Part shown: one piece after another, positions 22,279 through 33,649 of the stretch
Layout of the letters: each line of letters begins with the position of its first letter
How positions within the stretch are numbered: position 1 is the stretch's first letter
Source of the DNA: Leptodactylus fallax
Lineage: Eukaryota; Chordata; Amphibia; Anura; Leptodactylidae
Assembly: GCA_947044405.1 (NCBI GenBank)
Contig: CAMRHE010000028.1
Coordinates: forward strand, 5,303,001-5,367,000
Direction: 5' to 3'
DNA length: 64,000 bases
Notes under the pieces: model-generated
The model's input: the letters and a program-made list of their open reading frames with translations, nothing else
Told to the model about the DNA's origin: nothing
Databases searched by the model: none
Made by a program: the position numbers and the translations under genes

Positions 22279-23399
22279 TGCGGTGACCAGATGGAAGGTA
22301 ACGCTGCAGTTGGGATTGCGGGGTGCAAACAGCGCAGACTTGTCACGGTCTCTGGGCACGAGGGCGCAGCGCTGGTGCTGTCCCACGTTACCACCACTGG
22401 TACCGGTGATGAGGGGGCTGCACAAATGTTGGTGGTGATTGTTCCCCCGGGGCGCTTCCCCTATACTGTGCTGACTGGTGGTGTTTGGGGCGCCCTGATG
22501 TTGTCGGTGCAGAGTCAGACACAGAAACGGTTGTAAAGTTGAACTTTTACTTCCATGGGTGTGGAGGCACAAATGCTTAAACAGTTTCTTCAATACAAAA
22601 CAACGGGGTACGCCTGGTGACACAGCAAAGTCCTGGGGTGCAGGGTAGACTTGATGAAAGGTGTTCCTAGCCCCTTATACTTCAGTGTTACAGCCCTAAG
22701 GTGCGTCTGGGCTCCTATTTGGCACATAGGAGGATGCCCACCATGATACTAGTACATAATATTCCCCACTCACGTTATGTGGTCCTGATAGCTCAGAGTT
22801 TCGGGGTGCAATAGTCAGGGTGGCAGGATATTCCACAGGTCTGGCCTTGGCCCCTGGATCCTGTGATACTTGCTATGGAGCACGTGTTCCAGAATGTTCT
22901 CTCCACAGTCTCATGCTGACAAGATAATGATGCTTGACTTCCTTCAGGGCGATGGCTAGGCAGACAGGGGACAGGATCTTCTGAATAGCTGGAGTATGTC
23001 AGCTCTCCAACCTTCCTGGGCCTGTCTAGGACTTGAGATTCCTGCACTAAACTCACTGCTTTCTTCACAGGACATCACACTTATCTCCTCACCTCCTCCT
23101 CCTAACACTCCACACTTCTAACTCCTCACACGCAGGACCTTCCTGCAGGGGTGTTACCATGGGGACCCAGTGATCAGCTGACTCCTCCCCTTTTCCCAGG
23201 CGATGTCCTCCCATTGGACATTTGGTTACTATTCAATCCTATGGGAGGTGTAATGCATGTGTGAGGCTCACTAGGTGGCGCTGTGTTGTGTGAGACTCAG
23301 GACCCCCTGCTATGTCACACAGGCTATGAAGCAACAGGAAATAATACAATGCACAGAGATCACCCTCAGCCCAGCCATAGCCAGCTCTGGGATGCCACA
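22279..23399 (-). repeat. 5' LTR of the Ty3/gypsy element
   Basis: 1121 bp; the upstream LTR, carrying the element's promoter and transcription start by family knowledge. It differs from the other LTR at about nine positions and by one G in a G-run near 22320. No TATA box or polyadenylation signal is claimed. Confidence 0.93.
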
Positions 23400-23755
23400 T
23401 TAGGACATGTAATGTGGTAGAATCTTTAAGCACATCCAGCTTTGTCTTCAATCATCTCTAATTACATCATTCCGGATACAGAGTCCTTCTAGACTGGAGG
23501 TGATGCGATCACAAGAAATATTTTCTGAAGTGAAATTTTCTTTAATTACTCTGAATATTGCATCAATTCTGCTAATGAAGCGTCTGAGCTAAAAATAATA
23601 ACAACAGGAAAATGGTAATGATAAAATAAATTTTATTGTTAGCGCAGAACAACAGTTATACTCCGTATGCCTAAAGCCATCTTAGATGGATGCCGGATGA
23701 TAGATGGACTTCTGGAGGTTTCACTTATTAGATGTTTGATTAAAAGAGTCATTGG
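23400..23755. other. Apparently unique AT-rich DNA
   Basis: Host sequence to the right of the LTR element. It has no repeat signature that I recognise and contains TCTAATTACATCATTCC and TTCTTTAATTACTCTG. It could be conserved noncoding DNA, but there is no direct evidence. Confidence 0.25.
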
Positions 23756-23973
23756 ATAAAAGATAATGAGACAGATATAATATTAGATATCTAGAAAGAT
23801 AATAGATACTGCAGCATAGATAAACATCTACATATATAGATAGATAATATAGATAAAATGAGATTAGATAGTGACTAGACAGATAATGATAAAGATAGCA
23901 AATTAGATATCTACATAGATAATGATAGTGTAGACGTATGTATAGATAATAGATAAATAGCTAATAGACAGAT

Positions 23974-24019
<46 letters not shown>

Positions 24020-24151
24020 CAGACATATGTAACAGAAGTAGATACTGTAGATAAACAAATATATAGGTAGATATCGACATAGATAGATAGATACATCAGG
24101 AAGATAAATAGAAGATAGATAGATAGATATGAGATAGATAGATAGATAATG

Positions 24152-24183
<32 letters not shown>

Positions 24184-24329
24184 CGGGATAGATAGATGTA
24201 GATAGATAATAGATAGATAGGAGATTATTGATAGACATAGATAGATAATAAAGATGATAGACAGAAGGGATCGATAGACGTAGATAGATAGATAGATAGA
24301 TAGGAGATTACTGATAGACAGATAGAAGG

Positions 24330-24370
<41 letters not shown>

Positions 24371-24396
24371 GAGATTGTTGATAGACGGATAGAAGG

Positions 24397-24433
<37 letters not shown>

Positions 24434-24450
24434 ATAGATTATAGATACTG

Positions 24451-24486
<36 letters not shown>

Positions 24487-24500
24487 CGTAGATAGATAAA
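23756..24500. repeat. GATA-rich microsatellite field
   Basis: About 745 bp of GATA tetramers with interspersed GACA, GATGA and GAAG variants, including perfect (GATA)n runs at about 23972-24018, 24325-24371 and 24395-24432. The minus-strand open frames of Ser-Ile-Tyr-Leu repeats are translations of this repeat, not proteins. Confidence 0.95.
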
Positions 24501-25014
24501 GTTAGTACATTTCTGGTTCATGCATCTGACACTTTATTATCTTTTGTACATATTTAGACATTTCTTTCTTCTTCCTTTCTGGATTCTTGATATTCCCTAC
24601 AAGTCGTCGGCTCCTCAGCACTGTTTATGAAGATGTGTAGCCGCGGTGGAGTACACAGGAAGCCGCTGTAATGTTCTTATGAGGAGCCCTCACACAGAGC
24701 AGATGGCCAAGAGGCTTTAACAACTTTATTTTTTCCCTTTTTGTTTTAATCTGTAAAATCCCTGAATTTATAAATGTCAGTTTAAGCCGTGTCTGAAGTG
24801 TAGCAGAGCAGCGCGAAGACCCCGGCGGAGGTAACAGAAGACAATACAAGTATTCTGATCCAGTGGAATACACAGAATCACTGGCAGCAGAGCATTGGAT
24901 CGGTGATCTGGTCACAACCAGATCCAGTGTGCCCACATTTTAGTGCTGTATACAATATCTGACCTCTCCTGCGGTTTCTACTGAACATATCTCACATCAT
25001 TATATTCATCTAAG
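24501..25014. other. Unassigned DNA
   Basis: No gene or repeat boundary recognised. The minus-strand frame at 24625-24936 has no motif that I recognise. Confidence 0.4.
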
Positions 25015-25289
25015 TTCTTTGTATCCATTAATAGCCGGAATTTTTTCTCTAGCCCCCACCGTTCCTGAGCAATCAGTGCTGTTATTTTTAGCAGTCAGTA
25101 TGCTAATTAGGCTCTGTACTGTCAGGTGGGCAGTCCTGGGCTGGAGCAAATTAGTATATTGGGGGCTGAAACTAACAGACATGATTACTCAGGAACGGTG
25201 GGGGCTAGAGAAAAAATTCCAACTGTGCCAGAATCAGTGGAGGGGGGCCTATTGAAGGATGCAAGGAGTTGGTGAAAGGTCCTCTTTAA
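25015..25289. mobile_element. Palindromic TTAA MITE, copy 2 (shorter)
   Basis: Shares with 6041-6496 the blocks TTTTTTCTCTAGCCCCCACC, TCTGTACTGTCAGGTGGGC, GGAACGGTGGGGGCTAGAGA and the right end GGTGAAAGGTCCTCTTTAA with TTAA at 25286-25289. The two halves are again inverted. The left tip is degraded. Confidence 0.7.
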
Positions 25290-25824
25290 GTCACACTATA
25301 GGATGCGCTGACCTCATGAAGCTTAAACGCAAGTGTCATGACATTGGTGTGCCCCACATGACCATTGAGGACTGAAATGAACCCAATAATCTGGAATGCC
25401 CCTTTAAGTTTAGACGACAATGGCATACAGAGGGTACAGTGTACTGACATTTTTTATTTTCTGGCTGGTAAATTACAATTGTGTTATAAATTTGATTGTC
25501 AGGCGCCCCTGCTGTTCGCGTTTGCATCCTCCATTATCTCCTGATTTCTATGCTCTTTCTGAGATAATTACCTAATTGAGTAATTAATTACTTTGGAATC
25601 TTCTGCCTTTGTTACTTGTCTTTCAATTTTTTGGATTTGTCTTCGTGTCAGATATTTGTCAGGAGATGAATCATGATCCGTCGCTTGTCTTAGTAGAGCA
25701 TTAGTAGGGTTGTAAGAAGTAGACTTTGAGGTACAGCATTACCGTTCTTAAAAAAGGAAGTCACGTTCCTCCTTCGATATCGCCGTCCTCTAGATATTCT
25801 TTATTTTCATTATTCCTATTATAA
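25290..25824. other. Unassigned DNA
   Basis: A TTTAA-type MITE tip (GCCCCTTTAAG near 25400) is present; otherwise nothing was recognised. TTACCTAATTGAGTAATTAATTAC near 25568 is strongly AT-rich. Confidence 0.35.
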
Positions 25825-26715
25825 TGATAATCCCCTTCCCACCATAGACATTTTTTTATTTTCATTTTTAATCCCAGCCTTCCATAATTTTTTCCATAAC
25901 TTTTTATTTTTCCATTCACAGAGCCATATGAGGGCTTAATGTTTGCACAACAAATTGTACTTTGTAGCGATACCATTTAATATTCTGTATGATATACTGG
26001 TGAGCTGAAAAAGATTCAGAATGGGGTGGAATTAGAGAAAAACTGCATCAGCGTGACTTTCTTAGGGGCTTTGTTTTTACAGCGTTCGCTGTGTAGCCAA
26101 AATGACATGTCACCTGTATTTTGTGGCTCGGTACGATTATAGTGATAACAAATTTATATAGTTTTTATACATTTCAACCCCTTTAACAAAAAATCCAAAA
26201 TTTTGCAAAAAAATTGTAGGAGTGTCCATATTCTGACACCTGTAACTATTTTATAATTCCTCGTACAGGGCTACATAAGGCGTCTTTCATGCAGGGCCAG
26301 ATGTCTTTTTTTAGTTATACCATTTTGCTAAATGTCTATTGTGATCGCTTTTTGTCCAAATTTTTATGGGAGGTGAAAAAATTGCGGTTCGGCCATTTAG
26401 ATTTTTCTTTTTCTGCTATGGCATTCATCGTATGGGAAATTTTATTTTTTTATAAGTTGGTAGACCAGGCTAGAGCAATCTGTAATAGATCTTTTGCAGG
26501 CCTCAATAGGCTCCCGGCTGTTATGGCAATGGATCGCTGCTCCCACAACTTGCTCTGGGGGTTGATGATTCACCCCAAAATGCTGCCAGTAAGATGGTGC
26601 CTTGGTCATGTTTAACTGAGGCATTAGGGTGTTTGATGCCCATGATCTGTTCATTGCATTGCCGCTGAGTGGATATGGCGGCTGTTAACTCCTGAGCGGT
26701 TGCCATATTTTAATT
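25825..26715. mobile_element. TTAACCC-family element, older copy
   Basis: Aligns by eye along much of its length with 55251-56315: AATCCCCTTCCCA start, CATATGAGGGCTTAATG, ATTGTACTTTGTAG, TTCAGAATGGGGTGGAATTA, TGACATGTCACCTGTATTTT, and near the end CTCCTGAGCGGTTGCCATAT. Its terminal TTAA sequences have decayed. No transposase is present. Confidence 0.6.
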
Positions 26716-27231
26716 AACAACAGGACAATGCAGACAAAACTGCAGTTTTGAAAAATGAAGTCTATGCTTATAGGGGGCGGGGCATGACACAGGAATTCTA
26801 TCATTGGTGTTTTTGGAATCCCTGTGTCAGGCACCGCCCCCGCAGAACCGACTCTTGACATAACACAGCTGGGGGAAGTTTAGTAGGCAAAATTTGTCAG
26901 AACTGTGGCTCTTATTGCACCAAAAAACTGGCACATATCAAGTGCCATATTTATTCCATGTTTTAGATGCTTAAGGGTGCTTTATATGCCAGTCGACTGA
27001 CTACCTTAATTATTAACAGATTTGGCCTCTTAATAATTGAAACTCATGCCAAATGAGTTATAGTAAATTTGTTGGGCCGAGGTGTCCACTGGTCTTCACC
27101 CCAATCTTTGGCATAAAAAAAAGTGCTGTGCACCAAAGATGTGCCACATTTACCGCATGTATGTCAGAAAAATGTGGCACCGATAGAATTAGTAAATTCC
27201 CCCTTTATATGCCCTGTTAGACAGTTTTAGT
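26716..27231. other. Unassigned DNA with a small GC-rich palindrome
   Basis: GGGGGCGGGGCATGACACAGG (26774 on) pairs with CCTGTGTCAGGCACCGCCCCC near 26820-26842, giving a 20-bp stem. The rest resembles an old interspersed repeat; a related phrase (GCAGATTTATTAAGG type) occurs near 8540. Confidence 0.4.
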
Positions 27232-27425
27232 CTAAGGCCTCACATAGCTTCTGTAGGTATAATCGACATGCTACGATTTGCAAAAACGCAAATGTTTTTG
27301 AATTTGCAGCATTTCCACTTTGGATTTTTTTCTGAAATGTGTAGATGGGATTAGCCAGAATCCCTTCCACTTTGCAGGTACTGTAAAACTGCGTTTTTTG
27401 CAACGTAGGGCTCCGATCACTAGAT
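27232..27425. mobile_element. MITE related to 555-862 and 52940-53143
   Basis: Starts TAAGGCCTCACATAGC and contains inverted GCAAAAACGCAA and TGCGTTTTTTGCAACG blocks near its two ends, like the copy at 52940-53143. The right end is diverged. Confidence 0.45.
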
Positions 27426-28439
27426 CCAAGGTGTTTTTGCTCCCTGCTGTGAATGGGACCACCAGAGATGGCTAATGTACCCCTTTAAGCTTTTGCTCAA
27501 GCCAGTATATTTTTGGCAAAGAATCCTGTCCAGTCACCAGTCCCATCAGTGGTCTGTAGGGCTAAGACACCAAATGGCTGACCAGTCGCCTTTGCACTTC
27601 TTCTATAGGTGTCAATAATCTTTTGATCTATAGAAAGGCGCCCCCTGACATTACTAGCTTCACACAATAAGCCATAAAAACTGTGACCACAACTTTAGGT
27701 CGAGCACTGCTTGACACTTTTGGTGGTCTTGGCATACTAGAGGGTCGTAAAGTGACTCCATTCACTAACATTAGGGAAGGAGCTGCACAGCGACCTGGCA
27801 ATCTTTGGTTGCATAATGGAAATTGAGGAAAATTATGTCTCAGGGCCCCATTAATTACCTCCTTTACTGGCCCCCCATACAGTATATTTCCCCCTTTATT
27901 TGCTACCCTTAGTGTATTTTTTACTCTTTACTCTCTCCCACACAATATATTGTCCATCTTTTGGTCCCCACACAATATATTGCCCCCTTTTTTGACTTCC
28001 ACACATTGATATGTTAGGCTGCTACCTATTTAATCCAATAGGTCACGGACAATATTTTACTTACCCATCCCCACTCCTATTCAAGCTGGCCTCTGTTTCG
28101 GCCTCCAGAGGGCGCTGCACGTTACGTCCCGATGCTGGAGAACACCAAGACGACAGTCTCAGGTCACGCCTGTCAAGTCTCTGCCTATTTCCATTTTAGT
28201 AAATATTTGTAATCCTCATAAAATAATACTAATACTAATTTTCTTAAAACTCTGCCTTGTACTGTACCTCTGTTATTCCTCCTGGAAAAGTCTAAATAAA
28301 TTGATAACTGGATATTACCATTCCTATTTGTAACACACTCTGCCTCTGATAGCATTGGACAGTATCAGAATACTCAACACCATACTGTACATTTCCAGTT
28401 GGAGTAACAGAGGAATAGCACGTTGTAGATATTGAAGGA
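27426..28439. other. Unassigned DNA, with a degenerate CCCCACACAATATATTG tandem
   Basis: No gene recognised. Between about 27860 and 28005 there are three diverged units of CACACAATATATTG with CCCCCTTTTT, similar in wording to the 31-bp tandem at 38723-38831. This suggests a decayed GGGCCC-rich hAT MITE. Confidence 0.35.
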
Positions 28440-28900
28440 ATGATTTCACAGCATTGTTATATCTTGCATACTGCTCATAATATTGCTCCATTTTCTAATT
28501 ACGTAAATTTCTCCATTAATAGCCCGTGGACCTAATTCGCCATGGCGTTTTACATAAACAAATCGGCAATTAAAAATTTACAATCAAAATAACGTCTCCT
28601 AATGAGGGTTGTGCGGTTGTAGAATATTGCACAATGCTTTTCTTTTTTTAAGAGCAATTGACTTGAGAGTCAGGGAAGCGTTTGGCTGTGATCACGCCGG
28701 CGTGCGAGGTTAGGGCCAGGTTTAGCACATAAAGAGACATTCATTTATATCGTTTCCATGGCAACAAGTTTATCTGTCAAAGCCCAACATGAGCTGGATA
28801 GACTGTGTGCGGCTATCAACATTTCCATATCTTGATATATTAAAGTGACTTATGGGATTAAGAAGCGATGGCTACGATGGCTTCTACATTTCTGGATTTG
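28440..28900. other. AT-rich, apparently unique DNA; possible conserved noncoding element
   Basis: No repeat signature. It contains TTTCTAATTACGTAAATTTC, CCATTAATAGCCCG, CGGCAATTAAAAATTTAC and TCTCCTAATGAGGG within about 150 bases, a dense run of homeodomain-like cores. No open frame is convincing. Confidence 0.25.
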
Positions 28901-28989
28901 CATATATATAATGTGAAATGCAGCAGGGACGACTTTACTGACTCTAAAATTAAGGAGAAATTGACCAGACCTAGACCAAGTTCTCAGTA

Positions 28990-29090
28990 TTGTCACACGT
29001 AGAATTACTACAAATTGGAGCATGCTCAGTGATTATCTGTACAGTGCTGGGGAATATGATGGCGCTATATAAGTAAGAAAAATGTTACAG
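28990..29090 (+). repeat. LINE-type 3' tail fragment
   Basis: Ends with TGTACAGTGCTGGGGAATAT then GATGGCGCTATATAAGTAAG. The phrase GGCGCTATATAAATAA is the familiar 3' tail of L2-type LINEs in fish and frogs; the same tail type closes the minus-strand LINE at 35876-36460. It is very short, so the copy is 5'-truncated. Confidence 0.55.
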
Positions 29091-29119
29091 CTAAATACAG
29101 TGCATATAAAGGATAGGCT

Positions 29120-29856
29120 TTAAAGGGGTGACCCACGATAGGTAAATATACTGTATGAATGCTCGGGGTCCAACCCCTGGGACCCCTGTCAATGACAAGC
29201 ATGTGCAGCAACAGGAGAGGAATGCAGGGAGGTTGGGAGTAGTAGTTGGTTATAGATAGACTCAAGGCTCTTCCAGCTCTCTAGCACTCCTCAGGACAGT
29301 GCCATGAAGAGGGGGTCTGCAGTGTGGAAGATGGTGGTAGTAGTAGTATCCCCAGGGCATTTCCTTGTAGTAAGGCTCCCTGAACCTGATGGTGGTTGAA
29401 GTGCCCTTGATGGTGAATGGAGGATAAAGGACTCAGGGGACAGTGTTGAATGATACAATAACTCTAACAGGTTGACATACAACAGGTAACACAACAGCAG
29501 CTCTTCCATGTAATAGGGACCCCATAGATCGGCTGTTCCAGGACACTGTGGCTCCCGGGAATGTTTATATGCTGGGAGCTGAGCTTCTCACTCACCATAC
29601 AAAGTGTAACTGTGGCTTTAGATACTACAGCACTGCCCTATAGACTTGCGACCTTACTCGTCGTACAAAGTGTAGTAAGGCAGTGCTATCCCATTGAAGG
29701 CTATGGGGCAGTATTGCAGTACTGAAAGCCACTGTTATACTTTTGTACAGTGAGTGAGAAGTGCAGCTCCCGGCTGTCTGACCTCCACAAATCTAATATT
29801 GATGGCCTAACCAAAGGATAGGCTATCAATATTACAAAGGTGAGTAACCCCTTTAA
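29120..29856. mobile_element. T2-like TTAA MITE, 737 bp, probably with an internal insertion
   Basis: Begins TTAAAGGGGTGACCCAC and ends GTGAGTAACCCCTTTAA, giving the inverted tip TTAAAGGGGT with TTAA edges, the pattern of Xenopus T2-type elements. The right half (about 29514-29856) has ATAGATCGGCTGTTCC, CTCACCATACAAAGTGTAAC and CAAATCTAATATTGATGGCC, shared with 37936-38237. The segment 29220-29513 looks unlike other copies and may be an insertion. No protein is encoded. Confidence 0.65.
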
Positions 29857-31398
29857 GTCTGCAATGCAAAGGCTGTGGTGTGCAGGTTACTGGCTCATAA
29901 GAAGGAATGTAGATATGAGGTCTGTCCAAAATTACCATCAGTCATTTTTGCTAACATAAAGTCCCTTTAAAATGAGCAGGGTGATGGCCCAACTCGTGAC
30001 TGTGGATTAACCATTGATCTGACTGGAGATAATAGGTTGTCAGCTAAGCTCACTCCAGCTTCCTCCATGTCCCTGAATGGAGAGGGTGAAGGCTCACTGT
30101 CTCCTCTCCCTCATCACAATGTCTTAAATCGAGGGCTGTAAATCGAGGGCTGTACCATCAGCTGACTTCAGCCAGAATGGTTTGTCCCACTTAAAACAAC
30201 ACAGTTCCATGCAATCATAAAAAGCTTCATAGTGAAAATTCATGTAAAGTGACAGTATACAAATGCAGCTCAACTAGTCCCACCGGGGTGCTACACGTGT
30301 CCCCATTTGGTCATACATGAACAATACTACTCCATTCTAAGTCTACAGGACTGTAGTGGAAATCTCCACTCAGCTATCTCCATCAGTCTTCATTGAATGA
30401 AGTGGCATTGTGCATGCTTGACCTCCACTCCATTCATAGGGGCCACATGGGACCCACATTCTTGTGATTGACAGGGGTCCCAGCAATTAGACCCTTACTG
30501 TCCAAACATGTATCCTGTCCTTAACCCTTAACTGTTAAAACATGCTAAAACTTTGTCCAGTCCAGTCAATCTATAAGCTAAATACACCATCAGCCAAAAT
30601 CCCCCTTCTGTCCTAAAATCTTGCTACAATGTATCACTGAAGGTAAAATGCCTTAGTTCAGACAAAGTATTGCATTCAGTAAAATTGCAGTATTGGTTCT
30701 GTAATCCCCTGAATGTAAGCAACACCAAGGAGAGATATTGAAAGGGTAAGAAAATGAAGCACAAGGTATTCTAAAAAATTGGAGACCTTTCTATTATATA
30801 AAATGTGACATATAAACATCATAGAGGGATATAGATCTGTGCTTGAGAACCAGAGAGTGCAGAGGAAAGATGTGTTATTCTGTTCTTTTCCTCTTGCACA
30901 GACATATCCCATAATGTGAGTCAAGGGATAACCATTTTTTCAAGACCATGTGATTTTATGATACTCTGTTACAATATACTGTATGTCCTGTATGTGTCCA
31001 TGTGTGGTGTGGTTGTGTTATAATTTGAAGACTATCAAGGGTTTGCAAGTATGTTGTGATATTGTATGGAATTGGCTTCATGAGAAATTGGAATCCATAA
31101 CCAAATTGTAGCTAAGGTAAGGGAGCAAATGGACACATCTGCATGTTACATAGTCGCTCATTCATCGGAGTAGACATCATGTAACATCACATTTGTAAGA
31201 CAATGTGAAATGTGACTTCCACCAGCAAACATTATCTCCGAGTCCCAATTTTGAGAAGAGATTGTCCAGATAGGACAACCTCACTGATTTCTATTGGCAT
31301 GAAACCCAAAAGTACCTCTGCCACATAAGAAGAGATCAGTCTGATAATGATAGGTTGGGGTCCTGGTATAGATTTTGTGTTGGGTCATCAATTCCATA
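29857..31398. other. Unassigned DNA
   Basis: About 1.5 kb. Fragments near 30405-30490 (GATTGACAGGGGTCCCAGCA) belong to the same MITE class as 29120-29856. The 30676-30924 minus-strand frame has no recognisable domain. Otherwise nothing was recognised. Confidence 0.4.
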
Positions 31399-31400
31399 TA

Positions 31401-33049
31401 CAGTCATATGAAAAAGTTTGGGCACCCCTATTAATCTTAATCATTTTTAGTTCTAAATATTTGGGTGTTTGCAACAGCCATTTCAATTTGATATATCTAA
31501 TAACTGATGGACACAGTAATATTTCAGGATTGAAATGAGGTTTATTGTACTAACAGAAAATGTGCAATATGCATTAAACCAAAATTTGACCAGTGCAAAA
31601 ATTTGGGTACCCTTATCATTTTATTGATTTGAATACTCCTAACTACTTTTTACTGACTTACTGAAGCACAAAATTGGTTTTGTAACCTCACTGAGCTTTG
31701 AACTTCATAGCCAGGTGTATCCAATCATGAGAAAAGGTATTTAAGGTGGCCAATTGCAAGTTGTTCTCCTATTTGAATCTCCTCTGAAGAGTGGCATCAT
31801 GGGCTCCTCAAAACAACTCTCAAATGATCTGAAAACAAAGATTGTTCAACATAGTTGTTCAGGGGAAGGATACAAAAAGTTGTCTCAGAGATTTAACCTG
31901 TCAGTTTCCACTGTGAGGAACATAGTAAGGAAATGGAAGACCACAGGGACAGTTCTTGTTAAGCCCAGAAGTGGCAGGCCAAGAAAAATATCAGAAAGGC
32001 AGAGAAGAAGAATGGTGAGAACAGTCAAGGACAATCCACAGACCACCTCCAAAGAGCTGCAGCATCATCTTGCTGCAGATGGTGTCACTGTGCATCGGTC
32101 AACAATACAGCACACTTTGCACAAGGAGAAGCTGTATGGGAGAGTGATGCGAAAGAAGCCGTTTCTGAAAGCACGCCACAAACAGAGTCGCCTGAGGTAT
32201 GCAAAAGCACATTTGGACAAGCCAGCTTCATTTTGGAAGAAGGTCCTGTGAACTGATGAAACAAAGATTGAGTTGTTTGGTCATACAAAAAGGCGTTATG
32301 CATGGCGTCCAAAAAACACAGCATTCCAAGAAAAACACTTGCTACCCACTGTAAAATTTGGTGGAGGTTCCATCATGCTTTGGGGCTGTGTGGCCAATGC
32401 CGGCACCGGGAATCTTGTTAAAGTTGAGGGTCGCATGGATTCAACTCAGTATCAGCAGATTCTTGAGAATAATGTACAAGAATCAGTGACGAATTTGAAG
32501 TTACGCCGGGGATGGATATTTCAGCAAGACAATGATCCAAAACACAGCTCCAAATCTACTCAGGCATTCATGCAGAGGAACAATTACAATGTTTTGGAAT
32601 GGCCATCCCAGTCCCCAGACCTGAATATCATTGAACATCTGTGGGATAATTTGAAGCGGGCTGTCCATGCTCGGCGACCATCAAACTTAACTGAACTGGA
32701 ATTGTTTTGTAAAGAGGAATGGTCAAAAATACCTTCATCCAGGATCCAGGAACTGATTAAAAGCTACAGGAAGCGACTAGAGGCTGTTATTTTTGCAAAA
32801 GGAGGATCTGCTAAATATTAATGTCACTTTTCTGTTGAGGTGCCCATACTTTTGCACCGGTCAAATTTTGGTTTAATGCATATTGCACATTTTCTGTTAG
32901 TACAATAAACCTCATTTCAGTCCTGAAATATTACTGTGTCCATCAGTTATTAGATATATCAAATTGAAATGGCTGTTGCAAACACCCAAATATTTAGAAC
33001 TAAAAATGATTAAGATTAATAGGGGTGCCCAAACTTTTTCATATGACTG
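31401..33049 (+). mobile_element. Full-length Tc1-like DNA transposon 1 (1649 bp)
   Basis: Terminal inverted repeats of about 212 bp (31401-31614 and 32838-33049) start CAGTCATATGAAAAAGTTTG. TA target bases flank both sides (31399-31400, 33050-33051). Each terminal repeat carries two related motifs, outer at 31411-31429 and inner at 31595-31614, mirrored at 33021-33040 and 32837-32856. This is the IR/DR arrangement where Tc1-type transposase binds. The two repeats are nearly identical, so the copy is fairly young. The single gene inside is broken by a stop codon. Confidence 0.93.
31799..32821 (+). pseudogene. Tc1-like transposase with one in-frame stop
   Basis: Best start is the ATG at 31799 (MGSSKQLSND), 15 codons inside a longer open frame. 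A TGA at 32249-32251 replaces the tryptophan usual at this place; the same frame then stays open to a TAA ending at 32821, so about 340 codons in total. The N-terminal half has paired helix-turn-helix domains (LSQRFNLSVSTVRNIVRKWK near residues 32-51, an RSGRPRK hook-like basic linker, then KELQHHLAADGVTVHRSTIQ). The catalytic triad is DD34E: D in TDETK just after the stop, D in FQQDNDPKH and E in NIIEHLW with 34 residues between them. It would cut and paste the element. One nonsense change is the only lesion I see. Confidence 0.9.
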
Positions 33050-33649
33050 TATCCTACCAGTTCTACCAGTTGGACGACCACCAAATACTAAATGTCCTAT
33101 AATGAGGAAACAAGTAACATAATATTCAGTACGGGTTTCAGTGCTTCACTGTCACAAATTCATCTGTGAAACCCCCCAAGGCCACCATAAAATAAATGAT
33201 AGCGAGCAGGTACATGACATTATCCGACATGACAGCCGATCTTCCATTGACAGGAGTTGCTTTCATCTGTGTCCGATTTTATTAAATCCCTACACAAATA
33301 GTCTGTGTGGGAGTTAAATATTAACAAGCACCTACATGCAGAGAATGGTAATGACACGGCGTACTGATGAGCACAATCACAAAAGTCAGACAAGTTGAAG
33401 AAAAGACATAATTACAATGTGCGAGGAGCACAATGTAACCGTCTCCAAGAAATCCCTGTTATGTAGAGAGAGCATGGATCACACTGTGCAGATAACGGGA
33501 AGTAGATGAATGTGGCTGTCTCATGGGCAGCTACAGGACAGTCAACAGAAGACAAGCGTGTTATTCCCATTTCCCTTCCCCTGGTTTATAAATGCAATGC
33601 AGTGTATATACTGTACAGTAACCCTTAAAGGGAGTGTGTTCCCCATAAC
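33050..33649. other. Apparently unique DNA between Tc1 element and minisatellite
   Basis: No repeat recognised in 33110-33560; it contains GATTTTATTAAATCCC and GTTAAATATTAACAAGC. A T2-type tip, CTTAAAGGGAGTGTG, appears at about 33625, right at the edge of the 49-bp array. Confidence 0.3.

Larger units (their letters stand above)
14789..23399 (-). mobile_element. Ty3/gypsy-type LTR retrotransposon, 8.6 kb, nearly intact
   Basis: Two direct copies of a 1.12-kb LTR flank an interior that encodes, on the minus strand, gag then pol in the order protease, reverse transcriptase, RNase H, integrase. That order is typical of Ty3/gypsy (Metaviridae). The host flanks are TTAG at 14785-14788 and 23400-23403. 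The duplication can also be read as 5-bp ATTAG if one LTR base is reassigned, so TG...CA ends with 4 bp are preferred but not certain. By eye the LTRs differ at about 9 substitutions and one 1-base indel, so the insertion is young. No envelope gene is present. One frameshift in integrase breaks this copy. Confidence 0.93.

Noticed and set aside
23903..24521. Ser-Ile-Tyr-Leu-rich minus-strand frames as repetitive proteins
   Set aside because: They are translations of GATA tetranucleotide repeats read on the other strand.
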